DNA of 64,000 bases, taken from contig NZ_SELO01000013.1 of NCBI RefSeq assembly GCF_004146235.1, positions 49,128 through 113,127 on the forward strand, in the 5' to 3' direction. The translations under genes were made by a program, and so were the position numbers. Below, piece after piece: positions 55,100 through 63,992 of this stretch. Under the pieces are notes generated by a model. It saw nothing but the letters and a program-made list of their open reading frames with translations, was not told the DNA's origin and searched no databases. This stretch comes from Tropicimonas sp. IMCC6043 (lineage in GTDB: Bacteria > Pseudomonadota > Alphaproteobacteria > Rhodobacterales > Rhodobacteraceae). How positions within the stretch are numbered: position 1 is the first letter of the stretch; the number at the start of each line of letters is the position of its first letter.

Positions 55100-56577
55100 T
55101 GCCCCCCCGCCTGAACGCCTCGAGCAAGCTCCCCGACACTGTCGCCATGCCGGCCTACACGCCCGCCAAGCATGGCGAAGGTATCCTGCATCTCGGCCTC
55201 GGCGCCTTCCACCGCGCCCATCAGGCCGTCTATACCGACGACGCGCTGGCGCTCGCGGGCGGCGACTGGCGCATCCTCGGCGTCAGCCTCCGGAGCGCCG
55301 CGCCGGCCGAGGAGCTCGCGCCGCAGGACGGGCTCTACACGCTCATCATCCGCGGCGAAGGGGAGCCGCGCGTTCGCGTGATCGGTTCCATCTCCCGAGC
55401 CCTCTGCGGCAAGACCGATATCGACGAGATCCGGCGCGCGCTGGCCGACCCGTCGATCCGCATCGTCAGCCTGACTGTGACCGAAAAGGGTTACGGGATC
55501 GACCGGGCCGCAGGTGGCGCTGATCCCGATCACCCGGCAGTCGCCGCCGATCTTGCCAGCCCCGACGCGCCCACCGGCGTGCTCGGCCTCATCGTTCAGG
55601 CGCTGAAGGCGCGCCGCGCCGCGGGCACCCCGCCCTTCACCGTCCTGAGCTGCGACAACCTGCCGGAGAACGGCGTCATGCTCCGGGGCGGCGTGGTCGA
55701 TTTCGCCCGCCGGCTCGACCCCGAGCTAGCCGACTGGATCGAGTCCGCCGTGGCCTTCCCATCCTGCATGGTCGATCGCATCACGCCGGCCCGCACCGAC
55801 GCGACGATCGCCGATGCCGAGCGCCTCACCGGCCATTCCGACGCCGCCGTGATCGAGACCGAACCCTTCACGCAATGGGTCGTGGAGGAGAATTTCCCCG
55901 CCGGCCGACCCGCCTGGGACAAGGCTGGGGCGCTCTTCGTGAAGGATGTCGCCCCCTACGAGAAGATGAAGCTGCGGATGCTCAACGGCGCGCATTCGAT
56001 GCTGGCCTATTCCGGCTTCCTCGCCGGGCAGCGCTATGTGCGCGATGCGATGGCGGACCCCGATCTCAGGACGCTGATCGAGCGCCACCTCTCGGCCGCC
56101 GCGGCGACGCTCGATCCGCTTCCGGGGATCGATTTCGGCGAATACGCGCAGGACCTCTCCGCGCGCTTCGCCAACCCGTCGATCGCGCACGAGACCTACC
56201 AGATCGCCATGGACGGGACTCAGAAACTGCCGCAGCGGGTCCTCGGCCCGGCGCTGGCAGCGCTCCAGGCGGGCCAGCCCGTCCGCCCCTTCGCCTTCGC
56301 CACCGCGGCCTGGATGCGCTACTGCCTCGGCCGCAAGGATGACGGCGAGACCTACGCGCTGCGCGACCCGCTCGAAGCCGAGATAGCCGCCCGGATCGGC
56401 ACGGCCGACACGGCGGAGGCGATCTTCACCAGCCTTGCGGCGCTGCGCGGGGTCTTCCCCGAAGCGTTGATGGCCGCGCCGGAATGGCGCGGCGAGGTGG
56501 TCGGCGCGCTGGCGGGCATGCTCGAGAGCGGTGTGCCGGCGGCCATCCACACCGAGGCGGCTTCCGTCCGGGCCTGA
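55099..56577 (+). CDS. uxuB: Fructuronate reductase / mannitol dehydrogenase-family protein
   Basis: A 492-aa polyol dehydrogenase-family enzyme. The NAD motif is LHLGLGAFHRAHQAVY, then SLTVTEKGYGID, the FPSCMVDRITPA segment and the catalytic region KMKLRMLNGAHSMLAYSGFL with the family Lys. Beside uxuA, fructuronate to mannonate conversion (EC 1.1.1.57) is the likely reaction, though mannitol dehydrogenase has the same motifs. Overlap with uxuA shows co-translation. A hairpin overlaps the stop codon. Confidence 0.93.
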   Translation: MPPRLNASSKLPDTVAMPAYTPAKHGEGILHLGLGAFHRAHQAVYTDDALALAGGDWRILGVSLRSAAPAEELAPQDGLYTLIIRGEGEPRVRVIGSISRALCGKTDIDEIRRALADPSIRIVSLTVTEKGYGIDRAAGGADPDHPAVAADLASPDAPTGVLGLIVQALKARRAAGTPPFTVLSCDNLPENGVMLRGGVVDFARRLDPELADWIESAVAFPSCMVDRITPARTDATIADAERLTGHSDAAVIETEPFTQWVVEENFPAGRPAWDKAGALFVKDVAPYEKMKLRMLNGAHSMLAYSGFLAGQRYVRDAMADPDLRTLIERHLSAAAATLDPLPGIDFGEYAQDLSARFANPSIAHETYQIAMDGTQKLPQRVLGPALAALQAGQPVRPFAFATAAWMRYCLGRKDDGETYALRDPLEAEIAARIGTADTAEAIFTSLAALRGVFPEALMAAPEWRGEVVGALAGMLESGVPAAIHTEAASVRA

Positions 56578-56589
56578 CGGCCGGACGGA
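56563..56589. terminator. Hairpin over the uxuB stop
   Basis: TCCGTCCGG (56563-56571) pairs with CCGGACGGA (56581-56589), a perfect 9-bp stem whose loop holds the uxuB stop codon. It lies between convergent genes and probably ends the uxuAB message, and perhaps the opposite one. Confidence 0.5.
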
Positions 56590-56601
56590 CAAGCACGGAA
56601 G

Positions 56602-57798
56602 TCACCCGGCCGGACCGCCCTCTTCGGCCGATCCCGAAAGGTTGCTGCCTCCCGGCATCACCCAGACCTCGCGCGCGTCGAGCGCCGCAGGATCGAATGG
56701 CTGATCGGGCAGCGGCCCCGCCAGCAGAATCTCCGCCTGATAGGCCTCGACGGCGTTGGTCGCCGCCGACTGTCCGAAGCTCCGGGTGAACCAGACGTCG
56801 AAGCGGGCGCGCCCTTTCTGGTAGCGGCGGATCGTGTCGCCAGCGCGTTTGTAGCGGTCCTCCGCCCGCTTCCAGGCGCGCCAGATCGGCTGCGGCTGAC
56901 GGAAGGGCGCCACGAAGCATTCCCGCACGATCACCGAGTTCCAGTCGTTCCGCGCGATCGCCTCGAAATCCGCCGCCGACAGGTAGTCGCCGATTCGGAT
57001 CGCCTCGATTCCGAAATCTCCCGGTGTCGCCGAGACGGCCGCGCCGCCCGGCGAGATCACCAGCACATGCGCAATCTCGACACCCGGAGCGGTATGCAGG
57101 TTCCATAAGATCGCGCCGCGCATATTCTGGAGCACGACATATTGCGGCGTGGTGGTGTCGGTCAGGAACACATCGGCCATCGGCATCCCTGCCTTCGGGC
57201 GCGGCCCGCCGGTCGTCGCCGCGCCGTCGCCGCCCTGCATCCCGGCCTCGCCCGGCCCGGACTCAAGCCTCAGGTTGGCCAGCCCTTCCCCCGCACCGAG
57301 CGGGCGCGGCCGGCAGTCGCGCATCGGCGCGATCTCGTGCATCGCGGCCGGCCGGGTTCCCGCCTCTGCCAGCTGGACCTCCCGGACGATCCTGTCGACC
57401 TTCACCTCCCGGAAATCGGCGGTGGCGACCATCGGCGCGCGCAGGATCCGCCCCTCATCGACCTCATCCGTCAGCGTCCAGGGGACGATCCGCTCGCTCG
57501 TCTGGCGAACCGAAGCGGCAAGGCGGCCGAGCTCGGTTCCTATACCGTCGAGCGGAAGGCTGTCGCGAAACACATAGACGGCCACACCGGCAACCATTGC
57601 CAGGAAGAGCATCAGGGCGGCCATCACGCTGCCCGCGCCGAGCCCGCCCCGCCGGACCGGCGGCACCACCGGCTCTTCGGGAAGATTGCTGAAATCGGGC
57701 AAGCGCTTCGTCGTGCTGGCCCGCCCATTGCGAATGCGCTCGCTTTCGATCCGTCGCAACCGCTCGGAAAACTCGTCCTTCGACCCGAACCCGGTCAT
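56602..57798 (-). CDS. Membrane-anchored protein of unknown function
   Basis: A 398-aa protein from the ATG at 57798 (a GTG two codons earlier is an alternative). A charged cytosolic N-terminus (1-55) is followed by one membrane helix (VMAALMLFLAMVAGVAVYVF) near residues 58-80, then a large periplasmic part. That part has a conserved-looking beta-rich stretch (TTPQYVVLQNMRGAILWNLHTAPGVEIAHVLVIS) and a Trp/Arg-rich helical tail. The family is not recognised. It is divergent from the lytic transglycosylase gene, which hints at a role in the envelope. Confidence 0.72.
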   Translation of the reverse strand: MTGFGSKDEFSERLRRIESERIRNGRASTTKRLPDFSNLPEEPVVPPVRRGGLGAGSVMAALMLFLAMVAGVAVYVFRDSLPLDGIGTELGRLAASVRQTSERIVPWTLTDEVDEGRILRAPMVATADFREVKVDRIVREVQLAEAGTRPAAMHEIAPMRDCRPRPLGAGEGLANLRLESGPGEAGMQGGDGAATTGGPRPKAGMPMADVFLTDTTTPQYVVLQNMRGAILWNLHTAPGVEIAHVLVISPGGAAVSATPGDFGIEAIRIGDYLSAADFEAIARNDWNSVIVRECFVAPFRQPQPIWRAWKRAEDRYKRAGDTIRRYQKGRARFDVWFTRSFGQSAATNAVEAYQAEILLAGPLPDQPFDPAALDAREVWVMPGGSNLSGSAEEGGPAG

Positions 57799-57948
57799 CG
57801 TCACACACTCCGTAAACCGGGGCCCAGTCTATCCGCCTCTGGGTCGGCAACATGGCCAAAGAATGAAGATCGTCGGCCAATTGGAGACTTGCCGGACCGG
57901 CCGCGCTAGGATGCCGGCACCGTTCACTCGCAAGGGACTCCGCGCCGC

Positions 57949-59190
57949 ATGATCCTCCGCGTCCTGATCCTTCTCGCCACGCTCGGCCTGCTCCCGGCGA
58001 CGGCGCCCGCGCAGGACCGCGCCAGTGTCGAGGCCGGGTTCCGCAACTGGCTTGTGCAGGAGATCTGGCCGCGCGCAAAGGCGCAGGGCGTCTCGCGCGC
58101 GACGTTCGACGCGGCCTTCGACGGCGTGACGCTCGACTGGTCACTGCCGGACCTTGTGCCACCGGGCAGCGCGCCGGCGGTGCCGCGGCGCCAGCACCAG
58201 GCGGAATTCGCCGCACCGGCCCGGTATTTCGACCGCAACACCGTCGCCGGTGTCGAGTCGACCGGCCGCAGGATGGCCGACCGTCACGCCGGCCAGCTCG
58301 CCGCGATCGAGCGTGAGACCGGCGTTCCGGGGCACATCATCCTCGCCATCTGGGGCCGCGAGAGCGCCTTTGGCCGCGCCCGGATTCCGCATGACGCCTT
58401 CGTGGTGCTCGGCACCAAGGGGTTCATGAGCACCCGCGCGGATTTCTTCACCGAGGAACTGATCGCCGCGCTCCGCATCGTCGAGGCCGGACAGACGCCC
58501 CCGCGAGGCATGAAGAGCAGCTGGGCCGGCGCGCTCGGCCAGCCGCAATTCCTGCCATCGACCTTCCTCGCCTACGCGGCCGACGGCGATGGCGACGGGC
58601 GCGCCGACATCTGGGGGTCGGAGGCGGACACGCTGGCCTCCATCGGCCATTTCCTCGCCCGGCACGGCTGGGTCCGCGGGCGCGACTGGGGCTTCGAGGT
58701 CACCGTTCCGGCCTCGGTCTCCTGCGCCCTGGAGGGCCCAGATCAGGGCCGGCCTATCCGCGACTGGGAAGCCATGGGCATCACCCGGGTCTCCGGCCGC
58801 CCCTTTCCGGAGCCGGAGCACGGAGCCGAAGGCTTCCTGCTCATGCCTGCGGGGCGCTTCGGTCCCGCCTTCGTCGTCACGCCCAATTTCTACGTCCTGA
58901 AGGACTACAACATGAGCGATCTCTACGCGCTCTTCGTCGGCCATGTCGGCGACCGGATCCGCTATGGCGTCGCAGACTTCGCGGCGTCCTGGGACCCGGT
59001 CGGCGGGCTGACCCGGGCCGACGTCACGGCCATCCAGTCCGCGCTCGTCGGAATGGGCCATGATGTCGGCGGCGTCGACGGCCTTCCCGGCTACAAGACC
59101 CGCCGCTCCATCGGCCGCTGGCAGGCCGCGACCGGCCAGCGCCCGACCTGCTTCCCCGAGGCCGGAACGGCCTCGTCCCTCGCCCGCTGA
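57949..59190 (+). CDS. Lytic murein transglycosylase (MltB-like, SLT_2)
   Basis: A 413-aa protein with a signal peptide (cleaved after ATAPAQ). The catalytic Glu lies in AIWGRESAFGRARIP, and family segments SSWAGALGQPQFLPSTFL, YAADGDGDGRADIWG and DLYALFVGHVGDR follow. The C-terminal ~60 residues are a peptidoglycan-binding_1 module (GLTRADVTAIQSALVGMG, DGLPGYKTRRSIGRWQ). It cleaves glycan strands to 1,6-anhydro ends in the periplasm. It lacks a lipobox, so it is likely soluble. Confidence 0.92.
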   Translation: MILRVLILLATLGLLPATAPAQDRASVEAGFRNWLVQEIWPRAKAQGVSRATFDAAFDGVTLDWSLPDLVPPGSAPAVPRRQHQAEFAAPARYFDRNTVAGVESTGRRMADRHAGQLAAIERETGVPGHIILAIWGRESAFGRARIPHDAFVVLGTKGFMSTRADFFTEELIAALRIVEAGQTPPRGMKSSWAGALGQPQFLPSTFLAYAADGDGDGRADIWGSEADTLASIGHFLARHGWVRGRDWGFEVTVPASVSCALEGPDQGRPIRDWEAMGITRVSGRPFPEPEHGAEGFLLMPAGRFGPAFVVTPNFYVLKDYNMSDLYALFVGHVGDRIRYGVADFAASWDPVGGLTRADVTAIQSALVGMGHDVGGVDGLPGYKTRRSIGRWQAATGQRPTCFPEAGTASSLAR

Positions 59191-59319
59191 CGCCCTGCAC
59201 CCACGTCACCCACGTCGTGACCGGTTTTTCATGTCTCGTCCCCCGGGGATCTGGTAGACTCCGGGCAAATTCAGGCGGCCCGATGCGCGGCGCTTTCCGA
59301 CCACCGCAAGAGGTCATCT

Positions 59320-60195
59320 ATGAATACGGTTTGTGTTGCGGGCGCCACCGGCTATCTCGGAAGATTTCTCGTCGCGGAGTTTCTCAGGCGCGGCTGGCAG
59401 GTCCTCGCGCTGGTACGCGACCGCCAGCGGGCGCAGGCCGGCGGCCTCGTCGCAGATGCGCTGATCGAGGCGCAGGCGACGGAGCGCACCTCGCTCAGCG
59501 GCGTTCTCGGCGGTGTCGACCTCGTGGTGAGCGCCCTCGGCATCACCCGCCAGCGCGACGGGCTCAGCTATTGCGATGTCGACTACCGCGCCAACCTGAA
59601 CCTGCTCGAGGAGGCGCTCGACGCCGGTGTCGGAAAGTTCGCCTATGTGCATGTCCTGGGCGCCGCGTCCCTGCCAGATGTCGCGCTGGTCGCCGCCAAG
59701 CAGGCCTTCGTCGACAAGCTCCGGACCGCGCCAATCGCCAGCTGCGTGATCTCGCCCTCGGGCTATTTTTCCGACATGCAGGATTTCCTCGGCATGGCCC
59801 GCTCGGGCCGGGTCTGGCTCTTTGGCGATGGCTCGCACCGGATCAACCCGATCCACGGGGCCGACCTCGCCGCCGCCATCGCGGATGCCATCGAGACGGG
59901 CCGGACGTCGCTCGAGATCGGCGGCCCCGACATCCTCAGCCACCGCGAGATCGCCGAGCTTGCCTTCGCGGCGCTCGACAAGCCGGCGCGGATCACCTGC
60001 CTTCCCGACTGGCCCCGCCGCGCCGCCCTCTGGCTCCTGCCCCGCGTCACCCCGCTGGCCTGGCACGGGCCGGTGCAGTTCTTCCTGGCGGCGATGGGCC
60101 AGGACGTCGTCGGAGAACCGCACGGCACGCACCGGCTGGAAGACTTCTTCCGGCAGGCGGCGGGCGACCGGTCAGAACAGGACGCACCCCAGTGA
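59320..60195 (+). CDS. NAD(P)-binding SDR-type (NmrA-like) protein
   Basis: A 291-aa protein with the extended-SDR/atypical Rossmann start MNTVCVAGATGYLGRFLVAEF. Later segments LVVSALGITRQRDGLSYCDVDYRANLNLLEEAL and KFAYVHVLGAA fit the NmrA/complex I assembly-like group. The usual catalytic Tyr-Lys pair is not obvious, so it may be a regulatory or cofactor-sensing member. The C-terminal half has a hydrophobic stretch (RRAALWLLPRVTPLAWH) that could touch the membrane. The gene stands between mltB-type and the lipoprotein gene, without overlap. Confidence 0.82.
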   Translation: MNTVCVAGATGYLGRFLVAEFLRRGWQVLALVRDRQRAQAGGLVADALIEAQATERTSLSGVLGGVDLVVSALGITRQRDGLSYCDVDYRANLNLLEEALDAGVGKFAYVHVLGAASLPDVALVAAKQAFVDKLRTAPIASCVISPSGYFSDMQDFLGMARSGRVWLFGDGSHRINPIHGADLAAAIADAIETGRTSLEIGGPDILSHREIAELAFAALDKPARITCLPDWPRRAALWLLPRVTPLAWHGPVQFFLAAMGQDVVGEPHGTHRLEDFFRQAAGDRSEQDAPQ

Positions 60196-60304
60196 TCCGG
60201 CGGAGGGACCTTGATATCCGCTCGATCCGTGCCTGCGTACAAGGTGCCGGTAGACCTCTTCGTTCAAACGGGTATGAGGAGGGCCGGTGGACAGGAGAGA
60301 GTCA

Positions 60305-60529
60305 ATGATCCGGAACGCGGTGTCTGTCGTCGCACTCCTCGCGGCCCTGGCGGGGTGCAGCCCAAGTCGCAGCCCCAGACCGGCGAGTGAAGAGCCGTCC
60401 GGGTCCCCTTTCAACATCTCCGGCACCGCCGTCACGGGCGTGGTCGGCGGTTCGGGCCAATCCACGCGCATGGTCTCGGGGATAAAGGACCTGGAACTGT
60501 CCGTCGGGGTGGACCTGGGCGGCAACTGA
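60305..60529 (+). CDS. Small lipoprotein
   Basis: A 74-aa lipoprotein precursor. The signal VVALLAALAGCS ends in a lipobox with Cys at about residue 18. The mature ~57 residues are rich in Ser, Gly and Pro, with TAVTGVVGGSGQS and a final Val/Gly strand. It is too short for an enzyme. AGGAGAGA precedes the ATG at a good distance. It converges on the LamB-like porin gene. No family recognised. Confidence 0.7.
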   Translation: MIRNAVSVVALLAALAGCSPSRSPRPASEEPSGSPFNISGTAVTGVVGGSGQSTRMVSGIKDLELSVGVDLGGN

Positions 60530-60574
60530 ACGGTCGGCCCTGCCAGTAGCAAGCTTGCGGTTGAGCTCTGGTCC

Positions 60575-61849
60575 CTACCACCAGTTCTCGTACTGGATGC
60601 CGATCGTCGTTCCGTCGGTCGCATCGTCGAGAGCGGCCTGCTGGGTGATCACGCCGGGGTCGCTCCATTTCGCGTAGGTCACGAAGGCCCGCAGCTGCGG
60701 CCGGGCGAAGAACCCGGTCTTTCCGAAGCTGTAGAACGGCGCGAACGTCACCTTGCCAAGCGACGTCCTGTCGTCGTCCTCCGGAATCACGACGTCGTAT
60801 CCGAACTCGACCGCGAGGCCGAAATTGTCGGTGATGTTGTACTGCGGGCGCGCGCCGACCGACCACCAGGTTTCTGTTTCGCCACCGATCTCGGTGCGTT
60901 GCCAGACTCCCGTGGCCTGGGTCTGGAAGTCCTCGGTGGTGGTGAAGAGCGCCTGCGTCACGAACCGCCAGCGATCGTCGTCCATTGTGGCGCCGGTATC
61001 ACCGGAAGAGTTGAAATTGATTCCCGAGCCCCGCCCGTACATGAGTGCGTTCTGCCATTCGCCCCATGGCAGGTCGAGGTTCCATGCATGCAGCCTGATC
61101 GCGTAGCCATCGTTGTCTGAAGGCGCGTCGGTCCCGTCCGTCCGGGTGTAGGACAGGCCGATCTCGCCAAGCCATTTGCCGCCGAGCGCGATGTCGTGGA
61201 AGCGCAGGTCGACGGTCCCGGCCTGGTAGTCACTATCGTCGTCGTCGTAGTAGAACAGCGCGGACGAAAGGTGGAAGCTGCCAAGGTCGAGATTCTCGAG
61301 GCCGAGCCCATCGTTCGAGTAGTTCTCATAGTAGAAATCGGTGATGTGGACGTCACGACGCCGGTAGTAGCGCCGCCCGGCCCAGAGAAACGACTCCGCC
61401 GCGGCGCTGTTTCCCAGCCGTTCGATGCCCAAGTAGGCCTGCGCCACGCCGCCACCATCGTCTACGTCGGATCCCCAGACGAGAAGATTGGAATCCGCCC
61501 ATCCGTTGAACATGATCTCGGCCACGAAATCCGACCCTCCGGCCATCGGCGTGCGGATGCCGATCGAGGCCTCGCCGTAGAGGTCGCTTTCGTTGCCCAA
61601 GCGGTATTTGCTCGCCGCGCCGTTGAGCTGAAAGGCGACCATCGGGTCGTTGTCGGTCGAACCGACGCCGAAGCGGACATAGCCGTGGGAGAAGAGCCCG
61701 AGGGGATTGGGTTCGGGCGCATCTGGCCCGGCGGTGTCGCCGGCCTCGAGGTCCACGTCCGGATCCGTATCCTGTGCCTGAAGTGGCCCGGCGACGGCGC
61801 AGAGCAAAAGTCCCGAGATTGCGGCAAGACACAAGGATTTCACGTTCAT
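60575..61849 (-). CDS. LamB-like carbohydrate porin
   Basis: A 424-aa outer-membrane protein. The start ATG at 61849 gives a signal peptide cleaved after PLQAQ. The barrel is clearly of maltoporin type: WAGRRYYRRRDVHITDFYYENY matches the LamB [21 protein letters not shown] segment in pattern, and the C-terminus ends in YENWW. An acidic linker after the signal (DTDPDVDLEAGDTAG) is unusual. It likely imports oligosaccharides across the outer membrane. No transporter genes are adjacent. Confidence 0.88.
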   Translation of the reverse strand: MNVKSLCLAAISGLLLCAVAGPLQAQDTDPDVDLEAGDTAGPDAPEPNPLGLFSHGYVRFGVGSTDNDPMVAFQLNGAASKYRLGNESDLYGEASIGIRTPMAGGSDFVAEIMFNGWADSNLLVWGSDVDDGGGVAQAYLGIERLGNSAAAESFLWAGRRYYRRRDVHITDFYYENYSNDGLGLENLDLGSFHLSSALFYYDDDDSDYQAGTVDLRFHDIALGGKWLGEIGLSYTRTDGTDAPSDNDGYAIRLHAWNLDLPWGEWQNALMYGRGSGINFNSSGDTGATMDDDRWRFVTQALFTTTEDFQTQATGVWQRTEIGGETETWWSVGARPQYNITDNFGLAVEFGYDVVIPEDDDRTSLGKVTFAPFYSFGKTGFFARPQLRAFVTYAKWSDPGVITQQAALDDATDGTTIGIQYENWW

Positions 61850-62578
61850 CTTTGCCAGATCCTCCCCGAACGCAGTGTCCCGCACGGGCGCTGCATGGCC
61901 TTGACGGAACGATACCACCAATTCCGGTGTCTCGGAGCCTGCCGGTCGGATCATGGGCCGGGGCTATTGCAATTTTGCGTCACGGAAACCGAATGGCGAC
62001 CGCACTCACCTGAACTCGCCGCGGAACCGAATCCGCGCCGGACAGAAAGCCGGAAGCACGTCCGAACATCGCGTTGCTTCCTGCAACACACAGCGTGCCC
62101 CCGGATCCAAGATCTATCATGCCACCGTCGATCGACCCGGCCTTGCTGCGGTCCGAACTCGGGATGGGTTGGTAAGTGCATATTGCGGCCAGTGGTGGAG
62201 CGAAGAGCATTTCGATCTATTGGTGTCTCCGCACGTATCGGCAATCACGTTCGAGTTGAAACCGAGAGGCAGCGACTGCCGGCTCAGTGTTAAATCGAAA
62301 TGCTTTGAATGCTCAGCAATTGCTGCATCATCCTCTGAGCCAGACGCCGTCGCTCAAGGTCAGTGCGGCGACTGCCGGTAAGAGACTTAAAGTTTTCGAC
62401 TTGCTGGGATACCATTTCTTCCGCGGCGCGATTGCTGCCACCCCGAAGATTATTGAGAGGATGACAAAGACGGTCGCCCGGCTCTACGAGAAGAAGAGGC
62501 GCGGGGGGGCCTCGCACCTCTTGGGCTGTGTCTCATCCGTCGGAACGCGTGGTTCCGGGCGTATTTGAAGATCTACAC
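61850..62578. other. Non-coding stretch with a decayed fragment
   Basis: These 729 bases hold the promoter of the LamB-like gene on the minus strand and a possible reverse-transcriptase fragment near 62340-62571 (listed separately). The remainder has short open frames only. No tRNA or insertion-sequence end was found. Base use is less GC-rich than in the flanking genes, consistent with decayed or acquired DNA. Confidence 0.5.
62340..62571 (+). pseudogene. Probable reverse-transcriptase (group II intron-type) C-terminal remnant
   Basis: A short frame from 62287 contains KRLKVFDLLGYHFFRG and then a basic helix KIIERMTKTVARLYEKKRRG. The FDFLGY(H/R)F motif followed by such a helix is a hallmark of the region after the catalytic domain in group II intron-type and related reverse transcriptases. 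Another frame continues with RRNAWFRAYLK, which might be the next conserved Trp/Arg segment after a frameshift. The catalytic YADD region is not seen, so only a fragment remains. The identification rests on one motif and is tentative. Confidence 0.4.
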
Positions 62579-63196
62579 CTATGCGGCGTGTCTCTTCCAA
62601 CGACGGAGTCCGGCCATCCCGGCAAGGCCCGACAGAAGCAACCAGGCTCCCGCCGGCAAGGGAACTGCGGCCACCGGCGCCCACACCGCGTAGATCTCAT
62701 CGATTTCTACAGCCGTGGAACTATTGTGGGCGCCATCAAAACTCCGCCAGTCCACATAATCAGCTCCCGCACGCACCGAATTTACCGCCCGCATTACGTC
62801 CAAGACGCTTCGATCTGCAACGGTATAAAATGGGGTTCGAATTGCCATCTGAGAAATATCCCCGGAAATAGCCTTTATGGCACCTACCAAGGTTACATCA
62901 GTATCGAACTGATGGAGAGGATCAATATCGAGCAGAACCTGGTCAAGCAGAGCCTGGGATGCTGCCGTAGCAGCTAGCATTGTCTGAAAGGTGAAATCCG
63001 AAACCTGATCACAGTTTGCGAATAACTCGATGCACGTCCCGTCCTTGAACTGAACATCATAATACGTCCCGTCGACAAGAACATCCGACGCGCCGAGCAA
63101 CCTACCGTCGACGATGTGAAGAGTAACCGCCTGTGCGACGGTGGTCGAAACGCCCAACGACACAAGCGCAACGGCAAGCATTGATCTGATCTTCAT
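62579..63196 (-). CDS. Second secreted VPLPA-CTERM protein
   Basis: A 205-aa protein. The ATG at 63196 gives a signal peptide (SMLAVALVSLGVSTTVAQA). The mature part has two Cys (CIELFANC) and ends with VPLPAGAWLLLSGLAGMAG then RRWKRH, the full VPLPA-CTERM sorting motif. It is of the same class as the protein at 52715-53524 but not otherwise similar. It has a lower GC content than the core genes, which might mean recent acquisition. Its role is unknown; such proteins are usually surface-anchored. Confidence 0.82.
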   Translation of the reverse strand: MKIRSMLAVALVSLGVSTTVAQAVTLHIVDGRLLGASDVLVDGTYYDVQFKDGTCIELFANCDQVSDFTFQTMLAATAASQALLDQVLLDIDPLHQFDTDVTLVGAIKAISGDISQMAIRTPFYTVADRSVLDVMRAVNSVRAGADYVDWRSFDGAHNSSTAVEIDEIYAVWAPVAAVPLPAGAWLLLSGLAGMAGLRRWKRHAA

Positions 63197-63962
63197 GAAC
63201 TGCACCCCTCGTACAATTTGCTATTTCCGAAACTCTCGCTCATCAAAAATGAGAAGAATTACAATGAACTGCGCGAGCGTAACGATCACATATGGTCTGT
63301 CAACTCATTCGGGCACGAGACACCGGAATGGTCTGCGTGGACAACAGGATCGCACAGCAATCGGGCAAACCGGCAGGAAGCCGATCCGGTCTACAAAAGG
63401 CTCGCGAAAGCTGCCCGACGGCCGGATTGCACAGGTAAGGAGTATTGTTCCGCCAGCAACGTCCGGTCTTCTTCCAAATGGGCGGCCTACCTTTTAGCCA
63501 CGGAAAGAAATTCTGCGCAGCCGCGAGTTTCCGCCCTGTCCGGCACGGCTGACCGTAACGACCGCCCTGGTTTGTCCCACGTTTCTGCCGCTTGGTTTCC
63601 GGATTTCGTTTCGGTCGCTGTTCTGGTCGTTTTTTTGGTTTGATTTGTCCTGACGCGCGAGCGGTTTTTGGATTTGGGTGTGTGTGGGGATTGGGCTTTG
63701 GTGGTTTCTGTCGGTGTTTGGGTCTTTTGGATCTGATTTTGGGTCGTTGGTGACGCTGGTTTTGTGCGATCTGAGCTATTTTTGGGGTGTGTTTCGGGTG
63801 GACTGGTGAGCCTGGCGGTCGCGTTGTGACATGGAGGATTCTGCCGTGGTTTGGGCTTTGGGCCGGCGGGCGGGGAGCCGTGGCGATGACCGGTTCGAAG
63901 GGGCTGTGCGCTGGTGGGCCGGGTGATTTCGTGCGTCTGGAGGGTGTGGCCTCGAACGCAAA
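63197..63962. other. Non-coding region with G/T-rich strand bias
   Basis: About 766 bases with no convincing gene. From ~63600 to ~63830 the plus strand is rich in G and T and poor in A and C, with long TTT and GGG runs. A frame at 63218-63643 starts with TTG and has no ribosome site, so it is not called. The strand bias is the only notable property. Confidence 0.4.
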
Positions 63963-63992
63963 ACCCCCGCCTGGATTTCTCCTGGCGGGGGT
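63963..63992. terminator. Hairpin terminator at the right end
   Basis: ACCCCCGCC (63963-63971) pairs with GGCGGGGGT (63984-63992) over a 12-nt loop. On the minus strand it is followed by TTTTGCGTT, so it is best as a terminator for a leftward transcript entering from beyond the window. On the plus strand GTTTGTGT follows. Confidence 0.65.

Noticed and set aside
63218..63643. Plus-strand frame of 141 codons
   Set aside because: It begins with TTG without a ribosome site, has no family and ends in a low-complexity hydrophobic stretch from T-rich DNA.
63880..63910. tRNA-like GGTTCGAAG segment
   Set aside because: The T-loop-like string is not flanked by matching T-stem bases or an acceptor stem.
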